Part shown: positions 8,439 through 17,300 of the stretch, in pieces
Position numbering within the stretch: the first letter of the stretch is position 1
How the letters are laid out: each line of letters begins with the position of its first letter
Origin: Methanobacteriota archaeon
GTDB taxonomy: Archaea; Thermoplasmatota; E2; JACPAO01; JAHWKR01
Length of the DNA: 52,190 nucleotides
Assembly (NCBI GenBank): GCA_019347805.1
Contig: JAHWKR010000008.1
Coordinates: 29,037-81,226 of the forward strand
Direction of reading: 5' to 3'
The notes under the pieces: generated by a model
What the model was told of the DNA's origin: nothing
The model's database searches: none
The model's input: only the letters and a program-made list of their open reading frames with translations
Program-made: the position numbers and the translations under genes

Positions 8439-8570
8439 GGGGGGAGCGGACCGAGGTCCACGGGATTTACGACCTGATGGTGATGGCGTCTCGTTCGGGG
8501 TGCCCCCTCCTGGATATGTCTCTGTTTCCTCCCCATACGTATAAGAGGTGCGAGACGCGGTCGGCCGTCG

Positions 8571-9713
8571 TTGTCCCCCCCTTTCCACCGCGCCGTCTTC
8601 CTCATCGCCCTCATGCTGGTGGCGCTCATGCTGGCCGGATGCGCCGTCGACCCGGAGGACCCGGTCGAGGCGTCCGACACCGCACCCGATCCGGTCCCCG
8701 AGCGGCCGCAGATCATCGCGCGCGACGCCCCTGGTCTGGCGGTCGATGACGAAGTGGGGCCCCCGGTGTGGGAGGTGGGCACCGCGTTCGGTCAACACTA
8801 CTACTACGGACCGGACGACACCGAAGGAAGGCATGTCACGACGGTGGTGGTGGACGACAGCGGTCCCTCGTACTTCCTGGCCGCGACAGACCAGAGGCTC
8901 GCCAAGGAAGAAGCGATGTGGGACCTTCCGCTCGTCGGGGAATTCGACAAGGCGACCCTCGCCACGACCGCCTTCGGCGCCGCGTGGGACTGGTGGTTCG
9001 ACTTCCCGTTGCATGACGGCAAGACCTGGAAAAAAGACCTGAGATTGCCCGACCTCTTCGACGGCCCATCGGTGCTCGAGGTCACCTTCACGGTCCGTTA
9101 CGACCCAGAGCTCGACTCGAACGGCCAGACGCTCCCCGGTTTCCACATCAGCGGGACCACGTCGGAGAACTTCTTGCTCTTCGCTTACGACTATGTCCCC
9201 GCGATCGGCTGGTACGACCATTTCTATTGGTACGACGTCTTCGGCGACGACCCCGACCAGTGGCTCTTCCACGGCATGTCGATGGGGGTGAAGACGGATT
9301 GGAGCGGCACCTATTACATCGACGAAGCGCGGAAGGTCATCGACTACGAGAGCATCGTCTATCCGGACCCCATCGACCTCGAGATGGAACCCAAGCCCGC
9401 CGCGACCTTCAACGTCTCGGACGAGGCGGCCTATCTGATGGGCTCGGTCTTCTCGTTCGCCTACCTCGGCCACAATTCGGTGGTCCTTGTCACCCCGAGC
9501 GACGAGGCCCGCAGCTACGACGCCACCCACACCGACTTCGATCCCACATTATCGCGTTGGCCGGAAGGGGAACACACCGACATCGACGAGACCGCAGAAG
9601 CGGGCACCTGGCGTGTCGTCCACATCGGGGCCGCGGTGTCCCAGATCGCCCGCGTGGAACTGCACGAGATCATCGAAAACAGCTACGACATCGCGCCTTC
9701 GGCGACCCGATGA
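8571..9713 (+). CDS. Secreted lipoprotein of unknown function
   Basis: A 380-residue protein with an N-terminal hydrophobic stretch ending in LMLAGC, a lipobox with Cys near residue 24, so it is probably lipid-anchored outside the membrane. The mature domain is rich in Tyr, Trp and Asp (HYYYGPDD, WDWWFDF, WYDHFYWYD) and looks like a beta-rich extracellular domain. TTG at 8571 is chosen because ATAAGA at 8541-8546 lies about 28 bp upstream, the leaderless pattern. It converges with the next gene with no gap. Family not recognised. Confidence 0.75.
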   Translation: MSPPFHRAVFLIALMLVALMLAGCAVDPEDPVEASDTAPDPVPERPQIIARDAPGLAVDDEVGPPVWEVGTAFGQHYYYGPDDTEGRHVTTVVVDDSGPSYFLAATDQRLAKEEAMWDLPLVGEFDKATLATTAFGAAWDWWFDFPLHDGKTWKKDLRLPDLFDGPSVLEVTFTVRYDPELDSNGQTLPGFHISGTTSENFLLFAYDYVPAIGWYDHFYWYDVFGDDPDQWLFHGMSMGVKTDWSGTYYIDEARKVIDYESIVYPDPIDLEMEPKPAATFNVSDEAAYLMGSVFSFAYLGHNSVVLVTPSDEARSYDATHTDFDPTLSRWPEGEHTDIDETAEAGTWRVVHIGAAVSQIARVELHEIIENSYDIAPSATR

Positions 9714-10262
9714 TCATTCATCCTCGCGGCTTGGAGGAGCGCGCTCCTTGCGTCGCTCGGCCAAACGTCTGCGTCCCTGCGCCTCGGTGACCGGATGGAG
9801 CCAGACAAGGAGGGCCAGCTGGACGAGACCCGCGACGGTCCCGACCGGCAGATACCAGAGCGACAGGACGGCGAAGAGGATGAGCCAGCGCCACAACCAC
9901 GGCCTCAGCACATAGGCGAGGGCGGTCACGAACCAGACAGCGCCCACCACGACGAAGAACAGCTTCAAGCCGACCGCGTGCGGGTCGATCCCGAGCGACT
10001 CGACAAGGTCCGCCCAGGGACCGAGCCGCCCCTCATACGGACCCCTCTGTGGGGTGACATACGCCCCGAGGATGAGCGCCCGGCCGCCATCGAACACCCA
10101 CCACGACGAGACGACGACGGCGAGGGCCACGACGACACGCCGCGCCCACCGACGCAAACCCTCCTTCTCTGGGACGACCGGCTCCCGGGCGGAACGGCGG
10201 CGTGTCATCGATCGCGCCAGACGCGACCCGGACAAGACCGTTCGCGAATGGCCGCCGGTCAT
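9714..10262 (-). CDS. Small integral membrane protein
   Basis: A protein of up to 182 residues with about four hydrophobic segments (RVVVALAVVVSSWWVF; LKLFFVVVGAVWFVTALAYVL; WLILFAVLSLWYL; VAGLVQLALLVWL) and a strongly charged C-terminus. Start is uncertain: ATG at 10262 gives the longest form, while ATG at 10208 (MTRRRSAREPV) removes 18 residues and looks more natural before the first membrane segment. No family recognised and no clear promoter seen. Confidence 0.6.
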   Translation of the reverse strand: MTGGHSRTVLSGSRLARSMTRRRSAREPVVPEKEGLRRWARRVVVALAVVVSSWWVFDGGRALILGAYVTPQRGPYEGRLGPWADLVESLGIDPHAVGLKLFFVVVGAVWFVTALAYVLRPWLWRWLILFAVLSLWYLPVGTVAGLVQLALLVWLHPVTEAQGRRRLAERRKERAPPSREDE

Positions 10263-10348
10263 GACCCCACAGGAAATCGGCCAGACGTCGAGCGGACAAG
10301 GCTTTCTACAAGGCTTCCGTGTCAGGCCGAACCATCTCTGGTGGATCC

Positions 10349-11170
10349 ATGAAGACCTCGACCCTCATCGTCACCTTACTGCTCGCCACCACGTTCTCGT
10401 TCGCCGGTTGCCACGAGGCGACCGAAGGGGTCGACGCCCCTGCCAGCACCTATACCGCGACCGATTTCGCCTTCGACGGACCGGGCGAACTCGAGACCGG
10501 ATGGAACGAGATCACCATCAAGAACGACGGACAACAACTCCACCACATCTACCTGTTCCGCCTCGACGAAGGCAAGACCGAGGCGGACCTCATCGCCGCG
10601 CTCGAAGCCCGGGAACACCCTGAATGGGCCCACCACGTCGGCGGCCCGAACACCGCCATGCCCGGCGAGAGCGTGACGGCCTGGGTCGACCTTGAGCCCG
10701 GAACGCACGTCATGGTCTGCGAGATCCCCGACCCGGAAGGCACCCCCCACTTCGCCCACGGCATGCACCAGGCCATCGAGGTGAGCGAGGCTGACACGGA
10801 AGCGGACGCACCGAAGCACGACACGACGCTCAGTCTGCGCGACTTCAGTTTCGGGATGCCCGACCCCGCAGGCGGCCAGCAGGTGGTCCAGGTGACCAAT
10901 GACGGCGGTCAGCCCCATGAGGCGGCCCTCGTCAAACTCGAGGAAGGCGCCACCGCGATGGACTTCATCGGCGCCTTCGCACCCGATGCACAAGGGCCCC
11001 CGCCGGGCCGTGGCGCCGGCGGCTACACCGGACTCGAACCGGGCGAAACAGCTTATTTCCAGCTCGATCTCGAACCCGGTGACTACGCCTATATCTGCTT
11101 CCTCCAGGACCCCGAAAGCGGAAAACCCCACTTCCAGCTCGGGATGATCGAGGAGTTCACCGTCGAATAG
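10349..11170 (+). CDS. Lipoprotein with two cupredoxin-like domains
   Basis: A 273-residue lipoprotein (ATG 10349; lipobox FSFAGC, Cys21). The mature part is two copies of one domain of about 120 residues. Each has a beta strand with His near its start (LHHIYLFRL; QPHEAALVKL) and ends with a Cys, then DPE, then PHF and GM: MVCEIPDPEGTPHFAHGM in the first, ICFLQDPESGKPHFQLGM in the second. The His, Cys, His, Met order is that of type-1 copper sites in cupredoxins, so copper binding or electron transfer outside the cell is plausible but not shown. Convergent with the TrkA-like gene. Confidence 0.7.
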   Translation: MKTSTLIVTLLLATTFSFAGCHEATEGVDAPASTYTATDFAFDGPGELETGWNEITIKNDGQQLHHIYLFRLDEGKTEADLIAALEAREHPEWAHHVGGPNTAMPGESVTAWVDLEPGTHVMVCEIPDPEGTPHFAHGMHQAIEVSEADTEADAPKHDTTLSLRDFSFGMPDPAGGQQVVQVTNDGGQPHEAALVKLEEGATAMDFIGAFAPDAQGPPPGRGAGGYTGLEPGETAYFQLDLEPGDYAYICFLQDPESGKPHFQLGMIEEFTVE

Positions 11171-11216
11171 CCGGCGAGGACGCCGACCCCTCTTCCCCAC
11201 TCTTCCACCTGTTTTC

Positions 11217-12770
11217 TTACGGCAGCACCAAGGTGCTGCGTGGCCCGTACTCTATTACGCGCCGGATGATGTCGCGCTTGACCGAGCGCGCATGCCAATC
11301 CATCACGATGAGGTCGTAATCCCCCGATTTGACCTCCTTGATGAACTCGAGCGTCGGGTTCCCCTTGACCTGCCGTTCATGCACCGCCACACCGTAGATG
11401 CGGCCGGCCCGTTTCAGGTACCGCAACAGGTCGTTGGCCCCGGCCCCGCTTTCGGTCTCCGGCATGAGCGCGGTGATGTCCGAGCCGTAGACGAGCGCGA
11501 TGTCGATGGTGTGCGCCACGTTCAGCGCCGCGCGGCTCGAATTGTCGATGACCAGCAGGATGTTCTTGTAGGGCTTGAGGTTGCGCGCGATGAGCACCGG
11601 ATGGTCGAGGCCCTTGATGAGCCGGTCGACGAAGTTGCGGCCGATGACGCGCGACCAGAGCGACGTCTCCTGCGGTTCCACGACGACGCATTCGAAGAAC
11701 ATCCCCTCTTTGAGGCCGCCATGCATGTCGGTCTGGTCCTCGCGCTGCACCTGCGCCACGAAATCGGCCAGGAACGTCTTGCGCGGGAAGATGCGCGCCT
11801 GGAACGGCACCGAATTGAGCGAACAGAGCCGCTCCGCCTCGCCGATGAGCTCCTCGAGCCCGTTTGGGACGGCGAGGAAGACCTCGGCGTTGGCGTACTG
11901 GGCGAGGACGAACGCCTCCCGGAACGCCGTCGAGAACGCGCCCGATCGGACGAGGGGCACATAGAGCCGGTCGAGCGGGTTGAGCGTGAGGTCGCGCCCC
12001 GTCACCTGGGTGAGCGTCGGGACGAGGCGTTCCTTCTCCTCGGCGAGGATGGTGACGACGTCGCCGGCCATGAGCCGCTCGCTGTCCTGCGGGGTGATGA
12101 GGTGGTCCCCGCGCAGGATGGAGACCAGGATGGTGCCCTCCGGCAACGCGAGGTCGGCGATGCGCAACCCCACGGTCGGCGCGCCGTCCGCGATGACCCC
12201 TTCCCCGATGACACGCCGCTCCGGCGACAGGAGGTTGGTGATCATGTTGATGCACGCGGTGAGGGGGGCCGCGACCGGTTCGGCACCGAGCGCCACGAAG
12301 CGCGGCGCCTGCTCCGGGTCCTCGATGCGGGCGATCACTTTCGGGATCCCATGCTCGCCGGCGAGCCGCACCGCCTTGTGGTTCGTCTCGTCGGTGTTCG
12401 TGACGGCGACGAAGGCGCGCGCGGTGGCGATCCCGGCGCGCAACAGGTGCTCTTCGTTGGCGCCCGAGCCGTGGTGCACACGGCCGGGACCGAACGCGTC
12501 CTTGAGCTGGCCGATCTTGCCCGGGTCGCTCTCGACGACGACACCGGTCGGGAAGCGGCGCATGAGGGCACGGCCGACACGACCGCCGCCGATGATGAGG
12601 ACCGGTTCCGGGGGCCGTTTGATGATGTCCTCCGCCTGGGCGGCGGCGAGCGATTCGACGGCCTCCTCGTCCTTCGCCGTCGCCTCTTTGTCCACGGCCG
12701 CCTTTTCATCGGGAACGACCGCCTCCACGTCCGCCGGGTCGGGCCGAAGTCCGTGACTGTCACTCGGCAC
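11217..12770 (-). CDS. TrkA/RCK-type regulatory protein with C-terminal UspA-like domain
   Basis: A 517-residue cytoplasmic protein. After an acidic N-terminal tail (about 1-50), an NAD-binding RCK domain begins with LIIGGGRVGRALMRRF (GxGxxG at 61-66), followed by a TrkA-C-like segment (about 195-260) and a C-terminal half resembling universal stress proteins (KNILLVIDNSSRAALNVAH; YDLIVMDW). Such proteins gate cation channels or antiporters on ligand binding. It overlaps the antiporter gene by 11 nt, has a strong GGAGGTG before its GTG start, and surely works with it. Confidence 0.85.
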   Translation of the reverse strand: MPSDSHGLRPDPADVEAVVPDEKAAVDKEATAKDEEAVESLAAAQAEDIIKRPPEPVLIIGGGRVGRALMRRFPTGVVVESDPGKIGQLKDAFGPGRVHHGSGANEEHLLRAGIATARAFVAVTNTDETNHKAVRLAGEHGIPKVIARIEDPEQAPRFVALGAEPVAAPLTACINMITNLLSPERRVIGEGVIADGAPTVGLRIADLALPEGTILVSILRGDHLITPQDSERLMAGDVVTILAEEKERLVPTLTQVTGRDLTLNPLDRLYVPLVRSGAFSTAFREAFVLAQYANAEVFLAVPNGLEELIGEAERLCSLNSVPFQARIFPRKTFLADFVAQVQREDQTDMHGGLKEGMFFECVVVEPQETSLWSRVIGRNFVDRLIKGLDHPVLIARNLKPYKNILLVIDNSSRAALNVAHTIDIALVYGSDITALMPETESGAGANDLLRYLKRAGRIYGVAVHERQVKGNPTLEFIKEVKSGDYDLIVMDWHARSVKRDIIRRVIEYGPRSTLVLP

Positions 12771-13992
12771 GCGGCACCTCCTTCGGTTCGGGCGTCGGCG
12801 GCGCGGAGAGCACGTCGTCCTTCATGAGCACGCGGAAGAGCACCGGCCCGAGCGTGCTGGTGGCGATGGCGAGGACGATGACCGCGCTGTAGAGCGTGTC
12901 GTCGAGGATGCCGAGGTCGCGCCCGATGGTCGCCGCGGCGATCATCAATGTGAGGCGGGAACTGTTCAATCCGCCCATGGCGACCGCGCGCCGCAGGCCG
13001 TAGCGTGGCGCCCAGAGGAGGCTCGGGAGGATCTTCAGACCGAAGCCGACGACGACGAGACCCGGCACGAGGAGGAGCGCCTCGCGTTCGGCGAAGGCGG
13101 CGAAACGGAAGTCGAGGCCGAGATGGATGAAGAAGATGGGCACGAAGAATCCGTAGCCGAGGCCGTAGAGCTTCTCCTGCAGGAGCGACGCCTGGCGGAA
13201 GAGAAGGCTGATGAGGGTCCCGGCGAGGAACGCCCCGAGGATGGCCTCGATGCGGAGCGCTTCCGAAAGCACGACGAACCCGAACATGAGCGCCAGGCTC
13301 GCCCGGACGCCCCGCTCCATCGGGTCCTCGCTCTTGAAGAGCCGCGACAGGGCGTGCGGCTGATGCCACATGAGCATGCCACCGAAGCGGTAGACGACGT
13401 AGTAGACGCCGAAGAAGGCAGGGATGAAGGCGTATTCGAGCCACGGCAGCGAGCCGAGGTCGGTGAGGTCGACGTCGGGGGAGAGCGAGTAGACGGTGAG
13501 GAGCAGCATGGTGCCGAAATCGGCGACCAGGGCGGTCATGAGGAGGTCCTGTCCGAAGCCGGTGCGCGACAGGGCCAGTTCGCGGAGTGTCGGGACGACG
13601 ATACCGACCGAGGTGGTGGACAGCACGAGCGCCGAGAGGAATCCGAAGCCGAAGGCGCGCACGGTGAAGTAGGCGATGCCGAGGGTGACGGCGAAGACGG
13701 CGAGTCCGGTGCCGATGGGGCCGAGGCCGCGGTCCTCGATGTTGTTGAAATCGATCTCCAGCCCGGCGAGGAACAGGAGGATGATGAAACCGATCTCAGC
13801 GAGGAACGCGAGCTCCGGTCCGGTCGGAAGCAGGTCGCGGCCCTGGAAGTGGTGGGCGAGGAAGACAGTGAACCCGACGAGCATGCCGAGCAGAATCTCG
13901 CCGACCACGACCGGCACCCGCATGCGGCGGGCGATCATCGGGGAGATGAAGGCGAGTAGGGAGACGACGACGAGGGCTAGGAACTCCGACAT
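12760..13992 (-). CDS. KefB/CPA2-type monovalent cation:proton antiporter
   Basis: A 410-residue membrane protein with about 11-12 hydrophobic segments, the normal size of the CPA2 transporter core. Characteristic stretches are VPVVVGEILLGMLVGF at the N-terminus, LFLAGLEIDFNN and IEAILGAFLAGTLIS in the middle, and FVPIFFIHLGLDF further on. It exchanges Na+ or K+ for H+. The RCK domain is absent from this protein and is supplied by the overlapping downstream gene. Transcription probably starts from a TATA-like box at 14046-14051, giving a leader of about 30 nt. Confidence 0.88.
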   Translation of the reverse strand: MSEFLALVVVSLLAFISPMIARRMRVPVVVGEILLGMLVGFTVFLAHHFQGRDLLPTGPELAFLAEIGFIILLFLAGLEIDFNNIEDRGLGPIGTGLAVFAVTLGIAYFTVRAFGFGFLSALVLSTTSVGIVVPTLRELALSRTGFGQDLLMTALVADFGTMLLLTVYSLSPDVDLTDLGSLPWLEYAFIPAFFGVYYVVYRFGGMLMWHQPHALSRLFKSEDPMERGVRASLALMFGFVVLSEALRIEAILGAFLAGTLISLLFRQASLLQEKLYGLGYGFFVPIFFIHLGLDFRFAAFAEREALLLVPGLVVVGFGLKILPSLLWAPRYGLRRAVAMGGLNSSRLTLMIAAATIGRDLGILDDTLYSAVIVLAIATSTLGPVLFRVLMKDDVLSAPPTPEPKEVPRAE

Positions 13993-14040
13993 GATCCGTC
14001 ACGATGTGCATCCGGTGGCTGGCTGGCGACGGATGCCGCG

Positions 14041-14056
14041 TCCCTGTTATATGTGG
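14041..14056 (-). promoter_or_regulatory. TATA-like box for the antiporter operon, and the intergenic region around it
   Basis: The minus strand reads CACATATAACAG, about 57 bp before the ATG at 13992. The intergenic stretch 13993-14310 otherwise holds no convincing gene. It contains a short hairpin at 14223-14238 (GGTCTG, loop TATC, CAGACC) and an isolated AGGAGGT at 14219-14225 with no start codon at the right distance. Confidence 0.5.
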
Positions 14057-14310
14057 TGGTGGCGGAGTCGGACTCGGGGCGGACACCCCTGCACGAGCGC
14101 GCCGCGGCGTGCATCGGCGGCCGAATCAATGATAGCACTCGTCGCCCCCGATTTTCCCGCACACCCACCCCCCTCTGTTTCCTATGGAGGCTCATCGACC
14201 ATTTATCGAGATGTCAACAGGAGGTCTGTATCCAGACCCGATAACACGATTTCCGTAAGTGCAAGTGCGGAGACGATGCAGACGAACCCTTTGTTACCAG
14301 TCATGGGGCA

Positions 14311-14322
14311 AAAAGGTATATC
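14311..14322 (+). promoter_or_regulatory. TATA-like box for the ribonucleotide reductase leader
   Basis: AAAAGGTATATC stands out in GC-rich surroundings. With usual spacing, transcription would begin around 14340-14346, directly before the first hairpin of the leader at 14347. Confidence 0.5.
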
Positions 14323-14344
14323 TACGCCGGCACCGTGGAAACCT

Positions 14345-14742
14345 TCCCTGTCCTTCGGGACGGGACGCATCTCAATGTCCAGGCCGTGGCCCATGTCATT
14401 CCCCATGGGCGACGACCGAACGACCGTCCGAAAGGACGGCCGGTGTCTCCCCCCGAGGCGTCTCCCACGCCTCGGGCGGGAACACGCCTCTCTGCGTCTT
14501 TCCCCTGGCGCACTCCGGTGCGTCCTTCCTTCTCCCACCGGGCCTCCCCGGCCCTGCACTCTGCACCGCCGATCGGCGGACAACATGGCCTCTTCCCCGT
14601 CGCGACGCTGCCTGAAGCGACGGGCGCCCGGGCGCCCGGGCATCCTCTTCCCTCTCTCCCCTCGCGCCGATGTTGCCGCGACCACCATCGTCCTCTTCTT
14701 GCTGCGACCATCCCCACCCGCTTCGAAGCCAACGGCATCCCC
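14345..14742 (+). ncRNA. Candidate structured 5' leader (or separate RNA) before the ribonucleotide reductase gene
   Basis: About 400 nt between the TATA-like box and the ATG at 14743 contain a run of hairpins: 14347-14364 (7 bp, C(UUCG)G loop), 14389-14410 (7 bp), 14424-14439 (6 bp, GAAA loop), 14452-14476 (9 bp, perfect), 14540-14554 (5 bp), palindrome 14566-14579, and a GGGCGCCC-rich palindrome at 14621-14640. UUCG and GNRA tetraloops favour a folded RNA over coding sequence. The frame open through this region encodes Pro/Arg-rich sequence unlike the rest of the reductase. I found no B12-riboswitch, RNase P or SRP core motifs. Confidence 0.45.
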
Positions 14743-17163
14743 ATGTCTTCCCAAGACCCCCGGTCCGACATCCCGCCGGTCCCCGACGGCCTCCCTGACC
14801 CCCGGCTGAGCGAGAACGCCGAAGTCGTCCTTCGCCGCCGCTATCTCGCCCGCGACAGCGATGGCACCATCATCGAAACCCCGAGAGAACTGTTGTGGCG
14901 CGTCGCCTGGACCGTCTCCCGCAGTGAGCTCCCCCATGGCGGGGACGCCGATGCCACCGCCCGCGCGTTCTACGGCGCCATGGCGCGGCTCGAGTTCCTC
15001 CCCAACAGCCCCACGCTGATGAACGCCGGCAGGCCCCTCGGCCAGCTCGCCGCCTGCTTCGTGCTCCCCATCGAGGACGACCTCGCAGGCATCTTCGAGA
15101 CCCTGAAACAGGCCGCGTTGGTCCACAAGAGCGGCGGCGGCACCGGCTTCGATTTTTCCAAGATCCGGCCACAGGGCGACCGCGTCCGCTCCACCGCCGG
15201 CATCGCCAGCGGCCCGTTGTCGTTCCTGCGCATCTACAACGCCGCCACCGAGGAGATCAAGCAGGGCGGGACACGGCGCGGCGCCAACATGGGCATGCTG
15301 CGCGTCGACCATCCCGACATCCTCGACTTCATCGCGTCCAAGAAGGACCGCAGCCTCCTCACCAACTTCAACATCAGCGTCTCCGCCACCGAGGACTTCA
15401 TGGCGGCGGTCGAACAGGGCAGCCGGTACGACCTCATCAATCCCCGTACTGGGGCGACCACCGGACACCTGGATGCGCGCGAGGTGTTCCGTAAGATCGC
15501 CGAGAGCGCCTGGGACTCCGCCGAACCCGGCCTCTTCTTCGTCGACCGCGCCAACGACCGCAACCCGATGAAGAACGCCGAGACCATCCATTGCTCGAAC
15601 CCGTGCGGCGAACAGAACCTCGCCCCGTACGACTCCTGCACCCTCGGCTCGATCGACCTGGCAAAGCACGTCACCGAACGTGACGGCACCGCCGCTGTCG
15701 ACCATGACAAGCTCGAGAAGACCGTCCGCCTCGCCGTGCGCTTCCTCGATGACGTCCTCGACGCCTGCGTCTACCCGCTGGAAGAGATCCGCGCAAAGAC
15801 GCTCTCGAACCGCCGCATCGGCCTTGGCGTGATGGGTTTCGCCCGCCTGCTCTACCGCCTCGGCGTCCCCTACGACACGGAGGCGGCACGCCAGGTCGCC
15901 GAGGAGACCATGGCCTTCATCGACCGCATCGCCCACGACGAGAGCGGGCGCCTCGCCACGTCACGCGGCACGTTCCCCGCATGGGAAGAGAGCACCTGGG
16001 CCGAGAAGGGGCGTCCGATGCGCAACGCCGCCTGCACCACGGTCGCCCCGACCGGGACGCTCAGCATGATCGCCGACACCTCCGGCGGCTGCGAACCCGA
16101 CTATTCATTGGTCTACACCAAGCGCTGCCTCGACGGGACCAACCTTCCCTATGTCGTCGCCGAACTGGTCGACGCCGCCAAAGAGGAAGGCTTCTGGGAC
16201 GAGGACCTCCTCGAACGCATCCGCGAAAACGGCGGCAGCGTCGACGCACTCGACGGTGTGCCCGAGCGCGTGCAGCGGATCTTCCGCACCGCCCACGACA
16301 TCGCCGCCAAGGACCACGTCCTCATGCAGGCCGCGTTCCAACGGCATGTCGACAACGCCGTCTCCAAGACCATCAACCTCCCCCGCACCGCCACCGTCGA
16401 AGACGTCGAAGCCGCTTACCGCCTCGCCTACGAGAGCGGTTGCGTCGGCATCACCGTCTACCGCGAAGGCTCACGCCCCGACCAGGTCCTCTCGCTCGGC
16501 ACGAAACAGGACGACCAGGACCCGCCGACCGGCACCTTCCCCGAAGACTACGCCTGCGCCACCTGCGAGGTCGTCCCACCGCACGGCCACGGACGACAGG
16601 GACAGGTCGGCGAACGACAGGGACGGCCGCGCTCCACGACCGCGTCTTTGGCCCGACCGAAAGAAGGAGCGGAACACCCGGTCGAAAAGGGCACCCAAGG
16701 CGCCCGCGCCGGTGGCGCTTTCCCCCTCCCGGTTCCCGACGGCACCCGACCGCGGCCCCGCCCGGTCGTCGCCCAAGGCATGACCCACCGCATCGACACC
16801 GCCTGCGGCGAACTCACCGTCACCATCAACGAGGACGACCAGGGGCCGGCCGAGATCCTCGCCACCCTCGGCCGCGCCAACGCCCACACCAACGCGCACA
16901 TCGAAGCGACGACCCGCATGGCCTCCCTCGCCCTGCGCTGCGGCGTCGCTGTGGAAGAGGTGGTCCGGTCGCTGAAAGGCATCCGCTGCAGCGAGCCACG
17001 GCTGACCCGCGCCGGTGTCGTCCATGGTTGCGCCGACGCCATTGCACAGGCGCTCGAACGACAGGTGCTCGGCCCCGACGGCCCCCAACACGAGGTCATC
17101 GGGCAGGTCCCCCTGGACCGCTTCGCCGCCGAGGCGCACGCACGTCTCCGCGATGAACGCTAG
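14743..17163 (+). CDS. nrdJ: Adenosylcobalamin-dependent (class II) ribonucleotide reductase
   Basis: An 806-residue enzyme that makes deoxyribonucleotides with a B12-generated thiyl radical. Seen: NSPTLMNAG (88-96), redox Cys105 in QLAACFVLP, the radical-site motif SNPCGE (Cys288, Glu290), VAPTGTLSMIADTSGG (434-449), and a TSCPD domain at about 675-775. There is no N-terminal ATP-cone. MSSQDPRSD at 14743 is chosen because family members begin shortly before the LSENAEVVLRRRYL segment. Odd points: a low-complexity linker (about 610-670) precedes the TSCPD domain, the only CxxC (CATC, 605-608) lies before that domain, and no CxxC follows it. Confidence 0.92.
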   Translation: MSSQDPRSDIPPVPDGLPDPRLSENAEVVLRRRYLARDSDGTIIETPRELLWRVAWTVSRSELPHGGDADATARAFYGAMARLEFLPNSPTLMNAGRPLGQLAACFVLPIEDDLAGIFETLKQAALVHKSGGGTGFDFSKIRPQGDRVRSTAGIASGPLSFLRIYNAATEEIKQGGTRRGANMGMLRVDHPDILDFIASKKDRSLLTNFNISVSATEDFMAAVEQGSRYDLINPRTGATTGHLDAREVFRKIAESAWDSAEPGLFFVDRANDRNPMKNAETIHCSNPCGEQNLAPYDSCTLGSIDLAKHVTERDGTAAVDHDKLEKTVRLAVRFLDDVLDACVYPLEEIRAKTLSNRRIGLGVMGFARLLYRLGVPYDTEAARQVAEETMAFIDRIAHDESGRLATSRGTFPAWEESTWAEKGRPMRNAACTTVAPTGTLSMIADTSGGCEPDYSLVYTKRCLDGTNLPYVVAELVDAAKEEGFWDEDLLERIRENGGSVDALDGVPERVQRIFRTAHDIAAKDHVLMQAAFQRHVDNAVSKTINLPRTATVEDVEAAYRLAYESGCVGITVYREGSRPDQVLSLGTKQDDQDPPTGTFPEDYACATCEVVPPHGHGRQGQVGERQGRPRSTTASLARPKEGAEHPVEKGTQGARAGGAFPLPVPDGTRPRPRPVVAQGMTHRIDTACGELTVTINEDDQGPAEILATLGRANAHTNAHIEATTRMASLALRCGVAVEEVVRSLKGIRCSEPRLTRAGVVHGCADAIAQALERQVLGPDGPQHEVIGQVPLDRFAAEAHARLRDER

Positions 17164-17190
17164 CTGGAGGAGCGCCCTTGCCGCTATACA

Positions 17191-17232
17191 GACGACATGT
17201 CGACCGCTGACAGCGCGCGCGACGATATGTCG
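17191..17232. promoter_or_regulatory. Pair of near-identical 12-bp sites, 30 bp apart
   Basis: GACGACATGTCG (17191-17202) and GACGATATGTCG (17221-17232) differ at one base and are spaced by exactly 30 bp, about three helical turns, so a protein dimer pair could bind the same face. The first contains the perfect palindrome CGACATGTCG. They lie upstream of the SPW-protein promoter (ACTAGTATC around 17262-17270). Confidence 0.45.
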
Positions 17233-17300
17233 TATACGCGTCCAACGTCGGGGCAAAAACCACTAGTATCGTGGGAAGGACCATAGTAGAGCGAGGCAAT

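Noticed and set aside
14211-14260. A 15-codon frame after ATG 14211 with AGGAGGT inside
   Set aside because: The AGGAGGT lies within the frame and no start follows at the right distance; the box is only 6 nt before the ATG.
14335-14742. An N-terminal extension of the ribonucleotide reductase frame by 136 codons
   Set aside because: The encoded Pro/Arg/Ser-rich sequence is unlike the acidic proteins here and the region folds into many hairpins. The family start is near 14743.
14345-14742. Cobalamin riboswitch or RNase P RNA
   Set aside because: No B12 box, and none of the CRI/CRV-type RNase P core sequences were found on either strand.
14203-15936. A 577-codon open frame antisense to the reductase gene
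   Set aside because: It is antisense to a strongly conserved gene and has no family features.
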